A stretch of DNA of 64,000 bases from Mesobacterium pallidum (GTDB lineage: Bacteria > Pseudomonadota > Alphaproteobacteria > Rhodobacterales > Rhodobacteraceae), in NCBI RefSeq assembly GCF_019966535.1, contig NZ_JAIMID010000001.1:186001-250000 (forward strand), in the 5' to 3' direction. Numbering within the stretch: position 1 is the first letter of the stretch; each line of letters opens with the position of its first letter. The position numbers were made by a program, and so were the translations under genes. The notes under the pieces are model-generated. The model saw only the letters and a program-made list of their open reading frames with translations, was not told where the DNA came from and ran no database searches. This document shows positions 59,486-64,000 of this stretch, piece after piece.

Positions 59486-60832
59486 GTGATCTGGCAGCAG
59501 GACGCCTCCGCCCTCGTCGCCGCCTTCGCGCGCGGTGCGGTCACGCCGACCGCCGCGGCCGAGGCGATGCTGGAGCGGATCGCCGCCGCGGACCCGGTTC
59601 TGAACGCCTTCTCCCAGCTGTCGGGCACGGTGCTGGACGCGGCGCAGGCGGCCACGCGGCGCTGGCAGCAGGGCGCGCCGATGGGGCCGCTGGACGGGGT
59701 GCCGATGGTCATCAAGGACAATCTCGTCGTCGCGGGCCTGCCTGCCGCCTGGGGCAATGCCGCGCTGGCGCGCCGCGTGGCAGGGCAGGACGAAAGCCCG
59801 GTCGCCGCGTTGCGGGCGGCGGGCGCGCTGGTGCTGGGCAAGGGCAACACGCCGGAATTCGCGGTCGAGGGCTACACCGGCAACGCCACCTTCGGCACGA
59901 CGCGCAACCCGTTCGATCCGGACCTGACGCCGGGTGGGTCCTCGGGCGGGGTCGTGGCGGCTGTCGCCTCGGGCATGGCCGTCGCAGGGTTGGCGACGGA
60001 TGGCGGCGGCTCGATCCGGCGGCCGGCGGGTTATTGCGGGCTCTACGGGCTCAAGCCCGGGATCGGCCATGTGCGGCGCGCGGGCGGGTTGCCGCAACTC
60101 CTGCTGGATTTCGAGGTGGCGGGGCCGGTGACCCGGTCGCTGCGCGACCTGCGGCTGCTCGATGCCGTGCTGTCGGGCAAGCCGGCTGTCGCCGCCCCGG
60201 CACGCGCCCGCATCCTGACGGTCGAGACGCTGGACGATGCGCCCTGCGATCCCGGAATCCGCGCGGCCCTTGCCCGCACGGCCGAGGCGCTGCGGCAGGC
60301 GGGCCACCGCGTCGAGGCGGGCGCGCTGCCCTGCGACCTTGCGGATCTCAACGCGGGCTGGGGCACCATCGCCGAGGTCGGGCTTGCCGCGCTGTTTGCC
60401 GACGATCCCGAGATCGCCGAGGCCGCGGCGCCGAAGTATCGCGACATGGCCGCGCGCGGGGCAGGGGTCCGCGCGACCGAGCTGGCCGGGATCCTCGCCG
60501 CGGTCTTTCGCTTGCGCAACGAGTCCATCGGGCTCTGGGGCTTCGACGCGATCCTGATGCCGGCCTCTGCCGCCCATCCCTGGCCGGCGGGCGACACGCA
60601 TCCGCCTGTCATCGACGGTCAGCCGGTCGGGCCACGCGGCCACGCGGTCTATACCGGCTGGGTCAATGCCGCCGGCCTGCCCGCGCTGGCCTTCCCGGCC
60701 GAGACGGAGCGCGGCCTGCCCATCGGCATGCAGTTGATCGGCCCGATGGGAACCGAAAGCCGTCTCATGGACATCATCGCCCCCGTCGCGCCGGAGTTCC
60801 GCTGGCCGGACCCGGACGTCAGCCCAGGGTGA
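59486..60832 (+). CDS. Amidase (amidase-signature family)
   Basis: A 448-residue enzyme that hydrolyses amides. The Ser-cisSer-Lys triad is visible: Lys in PMVIKDNLVVAG near residue 79, Ser in PGGSSGGVVAA near 154, and Ser in DGGGSIRRPAGYCGL near 178. The start is GTG with AAGGGAG upstream. The gene ends inside the 3' end of the convergent hydratase gene (14-base overlap). With its neighbours it may form an amide-degradation set. Confidence 0.93.
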   Translation: MIWQQDASALVAAFARGAVTPTAAAEAMLERIAAADPVLNAFSQLSGTVLDAAQAATRRWQQGAPMGPLDGVPMVIKDNLVVAGLPAAWGNAALARRVAGQDESPVAALRAAGALVLGKGNTPEFAVEGYTGNATFGTTRNPFDPDLTPGGSSGGVVAAVASGMAVAGLATDGGGSIRRPAGYCGLYGLKPGIGHVRRAGGLPQLLLDFEVAGPVTRSLRDLRLLDAVLSGKPAVAAPARARILTVETLDDAPCDPGIRAALARTAEALRQAGHRVEAGALPCDLADLNAGWGTIAEVGLAALFADDPEIAEAAAPKYRDMAARGAGVRATELAGILAAVFRLRNESIGLWGFDAILMPASAAHPWPAGDTHPPVIDGQPVGPRGHAVYTGWVNAAGLPALAFPAETERGLPIGMQLIGPMGTESRLMDIIAPVAPEFRWPDPDVSPG

Positions 60833-61541
60833 CGCTGGCGGTGCCGAGGCCCTCGATCCGGCCCTCGACGGTCACGCCGGGCTCGAACCAGGGCAGTCCG
60901 CAGACCGACCCGGTGATCACCACCTGGCCCACCTGCAACCCGCCGCAATGCGCCCCGAGATGCGTGACGAGCGCCGCGAGGTTGGCCAGGGCCGAGCCGC
61001 CGGGGATGGTCGCCGGGCCGTCGATCACCACCTTGTCTCCGGCGGTCAGCGACGCCGTGACCGTGCCGAAGTCGCCCCCGTCCCAGCCGGGCAGAGCGGC
61101 GCCGGTCACGAGGCCCGCGTTGATCTGGAAATCGGCGAACTTCATCACTGCATCCTCGGCCGCCCGCCCCGACAGGCGCGTGTCCACCAGCTCGAGCGCG
61201 ACGAGCGGGCGGAAGTAGTGCGGCAGGTCCCCGGGCAGCGCGGCCGAGGGCAGGGGGCGCAGGAGTTCGAACCCGACCTCGAGCTCGACCCCCAGCCGGT
61301 CACGTATGGTCCGGGTGCCGCCATTCGCGACCCGCAGGCGCGCGGGGATGGGGGCGAGGATCGGCGGGCTGCCGTCGGCCTGGCCGACCTTGAACCCGGC
61401 GACCGGCCCCAGCGTGGCAATCACGGCTTCCTGCACGGCCAGCACTTCGGCCCTTGTCAGCGGCTGAAACGGGCAGGGCGCGGGGGTGCCGGTGCGATGC
61501 GCCTCGATCAGGGCGGCGATCAGCGGGGAAAGGTCAGTCAT
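60819..61541 (-). CDS. 2-Keto-4-pentenoate hydratase / FAH-like protein
   Basis: A 240-residue member of the MhpD-like hydratase fold. The family motifs are PVAGFKVGQADGSPP near residue 46, VELEVGFELLRPLP near 84 with the metal-ligand Glu residues, and GSALANLAALVTHLGAHCGG near 182. It hydrates 2-keto-4-pentenoate-type acids, which arise from ring cleavage. Its stop overlaps the amidase stop, and its ATG overlaps the racemase 3' end by 8 bases. Confidence 0.85.
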   Translation of the reverse strand: MTDLSPLIAALIEAHRTGTPAPCPFQPLTRAEVLAVQEAVIATLGPVAGFKVGQADGSPPILAPIPARLRVANGGTRTIRDRLGVELEVGFELLRPLPSAALPGDLPHYFRPLVALELVDTRLSGRAAEDAVMKFADFQINAGLVTGAALPGWDGGDFGTVTASLTAGDKVVIDGPATIPGGSALANLAALVTHLGAHCGGLQVGQVVITGSVCGLPWFEPGVTVEGRIEGLGTASVTLG

Positions 61542-62175
61542 GGTGGTGCTCCAGCAGGGCCGCGACTTCGACCGCGGCACAGAGAATGGGGTTGAAGAGA
61601 CGCGCAGGCGCGCGCGGCCGCAGCCGTTCGGCCGCAGCCCCCAACGGGCCGCCGCCGATGATGACATGCCGCGCCCCCGAATCGGCAGCCCTTTCAATGG
61701 CCCCGAGCAAGGCGGCGTCCAGCGCGTCTGCGTCGGCCATGAGCGCCTGCGCATCGCCGGTCGCGAAAACGCTGCCAAGGTAGGAGGCGCCGCCCGCGCG
61801 CCGCATCAGCGCGTCGATCTGAGGCCCGAGCAGCGGGGTCGTGGTGGCGACGGCAAAGGTCACGCCGCCCGCGCCGGCGGCCCGCGCGCTGGCCGCGCCG
61901 ATCCCCACCACGGGGCAGTCCAGCCGGTGCTGCAGGGCCTCGGCGCCGGGATCGCCGAAGGCCGAGACGATGACCGCCGCGATCCCAGGGTCAGGTGTGA
62001 CCGCCGCGACCAGCCGCCCGGCCTCGGCCAGCGCCTCGGGCGTCGTGATCAGGTCGGGACCGTTCGGGGCCGTCCAGCCCGCCGGCGGCGCGCCAAGGGC
62101 CGTCGCGGCGATGGCGCACATGGTGACGGTGGTCTGCGCGTTGCTGTTGGGGTTCATCAAGAGAATCGGTTTCAT
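61534..62175 (-). CDS. Asp/Glu/hydantoin racemase family protein
   Basis: A 213-residue protein. The N-terminal NPNSNAQTT motif near residue 8 and IVSAFGDPGAEALQHRLDCP near residue 70 are typical of hydantoin racemases and maleate isomerases. The usual two catalytic Cys are not both clear: the first expected position (VSAFGDPG, where Cys often stands) has no Cys, and Cys81 and Cys200 are the nearest. It overlaps the hydratase gene, so the two are coupled. The role is probably in amide or imide breakdown. Confidence 0.8.
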   Translation of the reverse strand: MKPILLMNPNSNAQTTVTMCAIAATALGAPPAGWTAPNGPDLITTPEALAEAGRLVAAVTPDPGIAAVIVSAFGDPGAEALQHRLDCPVVGIGAASARAAGAGGVTFAVATTTPLLGPQIDALMRRAGGASYLGSVFATGDAQALMADADALDAALLGAIERAADSGARHVIIGGGPLGAAAERLRPRAPARLFNPILCAAVEVAALLEHHHD

Positions 62176-62543
62176 GGCCTGCCCCGACATGCGGCGCCCC
62201 GCGGCAGCGCCATGGCGTGAAAGGGCCGGGCCGCGCCCCGGTCCCGGGCCGGGGGGTCCCCGCCCGCGTCCAGATGCCGGGCTGGCGGCCCCGGCGTCCA
62301 GCCGAATCCGCCGCTCTCGCGACGCGGCCGCCGCGCGGGCCCGCGATCGCCGCTTCATTTCGCCCAATTCTTCATCCGCGCCCCCGGATCTGAGCGAAAA
62401 GCAGGCATATCCCCCGCATGTTCTCGCGGTTTACCGCGGCGCATCGAAAGACTTGCGCCGCGCCGCGGGGCGGCGGCCAACACTGTGCCAGGCGCGACAG
62501 ACGCCAATCGACAACATGACGACGACAGGGGAGTCACAAGACC
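62176..62543. other. Divergent promoter region, no gene seen
   Basis: This 368-base region separates the leftward racemase/hydratase pair from the rightward binding protein gene. It should hold both promoters, but I could not fix a -35/-10 pair. The CCGCGGTTTACCGCGG-like stretch near 62424-62442 is only partly symmetrical. No operator is claimed. Confidence 0.4.
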
Positions 62544-64000
62544 ATGAGTTTCCAGATACTGACCCGCAGGGCCCGGGGGCTGGCGCTGGCCGCGGCGCTG
62601 GCCGCGACACCGGCGCTGGCACTGGCGCAGGGCACGCTGCGCGTCGGCATGACCGCCTCGGACATTCCGCTGACCACCGGCCAGACCGACCAGGGCGGCG
62701 AAGGCATGCGCTTCATGGGCTACACCGTCTACGACGCGCTCATCAACTGGGACCTGACCTCGGCGGACAAGCCTTCGGGCCTGATCCCCGGCCTCGCGAC
62801 CGAGTGGAGCGTGGGCGAGGACCAGCTGACCTGGACCTTCAAGATCCGCGAAGGCGTCAAGTTCCACGACGGGTCCGAGTTCGACGCCAACGCGGCGGTC
62901 TGGAACTTCGACAAGCTGCTGGACGACACGTCCGAACAATACGACACCCGCCAGTCCGCCCAGGGCAAGTCGCGCATCCCGGCGGTGGCCAGCTACTCGG
63001 CCGTCGACGACTACACGCTCGAGATCGTCACCAAGACGCCCGACGCCACGCTGCCCTACCAGCTGGCCTGGATCCTGATGTCCTCGCCCGCCAACTGGGA
63101 AGCCAAGGGCAAGAGCTGGGACGCCGTGGCCGAGGACCCGTCGGGCACCGGCCCCTGGATCATGGAAAGCTTTGTCCCGCGTGAGCGGGCCGAGCTGGTG
63201 CCCTTTGCCGGTCACTGGGACGAGACCCGCGTGCCCAAGCTGGACAAGATGGTGCTAATCCCGCTGCCCGAGCCGAACGCACGTTCGGCCGCGCTGCTGT
63301 CGGGCCAGGTCGACTGGATCGAGGCGCCGGCGCCCGACGTGATCCCGGCGCTGCAGGGCAACGGGTTCGAGATCGTGTCGAACACCCTGCCGCACAACTG
63401 GACCTGGCACCTGAACCGGCTCGAGGGCTCGCCCTGGAACGACATCAACGTGCGCAAGGCCGCCAACCTCGCCATCGACCGCGAGGGCATGAAGACGCTG
63501 CTGGGCGGGCTGATGGTCCCGGCCGAGGGCTTCCTGCCGCCGGGTTCGGCCTGGTTCGGCACCCCGGACTTCAAGGTGACCTACGACCTGGAGGCCGCCA
63601 AGGCGCTGATGTCTGAATCGGGCTACGGCCCCGACAACCGGCTGGCCGTCAAGGCGCTGATCTCGCCCTCGGGCTCGGGCCAGATGCTGCCGCTGCCGAT
63701 GAACGAGTTCATCCAGCAGAACCTGGCCGAGATCTGGATCGACGTGGAATTCGCGGTGGTCGAATGGAACACGATGATCAACATCTGGCGCGCGGGGGCG
63801 GCGGACGAAAGTAGCCAGGGCGCGCATTCGATCAACTTCACCTACTTCATCCAGGACCCGTTCACCGGCCTGATCCGGCACCTCAGCTGTGACCTGATCG
63901 CGCCCAACGGCACCAACTGGGGCCATTACTGCGACCCCGAGATGGAGGAGAACTTCAAGGCGATCCGCACCACCTTCGACCCCGAGGAGCAGGCCAAGGT
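62544..64000 (+). CDS. Peptide-type ABC transporter substrate-binding protein (partial)
   Basis: The first 485 codons of a family 5 (oligopeptide/dipeptide) extracellular binding protein; the frame stays open to the window end. The signal peptide is residues 1-28 (LALAAALAATPALALAQ). SBP_bac_5 motifs follow: EWSVGEDQLTWTFKIREGVK near residue 90, SGTGPWIMESF near residue 199 and VRKAANLAIDREGM near residue 303. GGGGAG precedes the ATG. Adjacent amide and ring-fragment enzymes hint that it imports their substrate. Confidence 0.92.
   Translation, partial: MSFQILTRRARGLALAAALAATPALALAQGTLRVGMTASDIPLTTGQTDQGGEGMRFMGYTVYDALINWDLTSADKPSGLIPGLATEWSVGEDQLTWTFKIREGVKFHDGSEFDANAAVWNFDKLLDDTSEQYDTRQSAQGKSRIPAVASYSAVDDYTLEIVTKTPDATLPYQLAWILMSSPANWEAKGKSWDAVAEDPSGTGPWIMESFVPRERAELVPFAGHWDETRVPKLDKMVLIPLPEPNARSAALLSGQVDWIEAPAPDVIPALQGNGFEIVSNTLPHNWTWHLNRLEGSPWNDINVRKAANLAIDREGMKTLLGGLMVPAEGFLPPGSAWFGTPDFKVTYDLEAAKALMSESGYGPDNRLAVKALISPSGSGQMLPLPMNEFIQQNLAEIWIDVEFAVVEWNTMINIWRAGAADESSQGAHSINFTYFIQDPFTGLIRHLSCDLIAPNGTNWGHYCDPEMEENFKAIRTTFDPEEQAK

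Noticed and set aside
1..64000. CRISPR arrays, rRNA, tRNA genes, integrase or transposase genes
   Set aside because: I looked for regularly spaced repeats, tRNA-like cloverleaf ends, DDE or tyrosine-recombinase motifs and found none, so no mobile element beyond the REP-like repeats is claimed.

Overview
The window looks like chromosomal DNA from a member of Rhodobacterales (roseobacter/Paracoccaceae, Alphaproteobacteria). Coding regions are very GC-rich. The gene order miaB - phoH - ybeY - corC - lnt - metK is typical of that order. The metK leader carries a SAM/SAH riboswitch, a class known essentially from Rhodobacterales. All calls were made by eye from the sequence; no database search was possible. 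Region 1 (1-18.3 kb) is mostly core genome: the end of a DoxX-like gene, a DUF2269 membrane protein, miaB, phoH, ybeY, corC, lnt, metK, a DUF805 protein, a threonine aldolase, a YcgN-type cysteine-cluster protein, ribF, a MaoC hydratase, a HAD phosphatase, a SulP transporter, a methionine aminopeptidase and a Mn-dependent pyrophosphatase. This part also holds copies of a REP-like repeat, and one copy lies in frame inside lnt. Region 2 (18.4-28.4 kb) looks like an ester-linked aromatic (tannin or feruloyl ester) utilisation module. A leftward tannase - thiolase - tannase operon is divergent from a rightward TRAP transporter - MarR regulator - acyl-CoA synthetase operon, with candidate MarR operators between them. 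Region 3 (28.4-33.3 kb) is a leftward tripartite tricarboxylate transporter locus (LysR, TctC, TctB, TctA) that also encodes a BMP-type binding protein without a signal peptide. Region 4 (33.5-54.8 kb) is the most unusual part: a catabolic island of about 21 kb that I cannot match to a described pathway. It contains three paralogous 3-ketosteroid-dehydrogenase-like flavoproteins, two NIPSNAP proteins, three SDR-type enzymes, a Gfo/Idh oxidoreductase and a TIM-barrel protein. It also has an AroE-like dehydrogenase and an AroQ-like dehydratase that flank a complete branched-chain-amino-acid-type ABC transporter, an acyl-CoA dehydrogenase, a fused CoA-transferase, and IclR and AraC regulators. 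Three promoter regions in the island carry the same element, two GTCCA boxes in direct repeat exactly 21 bp apart and pointing at the downstream gene. This defines a likely AraC regulon. The AroE-like and AroQ-like proteins keep core catalytic residues but lose some substrate-binding ones, so the substrate is probably a hydroaromatic compound other than shikimate or quinate. Region 5 (54.8-64 kb) holds a small cytochrome c, a glutaredoxin-MauE fusion, an L,D-transpeptidase and a membrane spermidine-synthase-like protein that seems to lack a normal start codon. It ends with an amidase / ketopentenoate-hydratase-like / Asp-Glu-racemase set next to the beginning of a peptide-type ABC substrate-binding protein cut by the window end.
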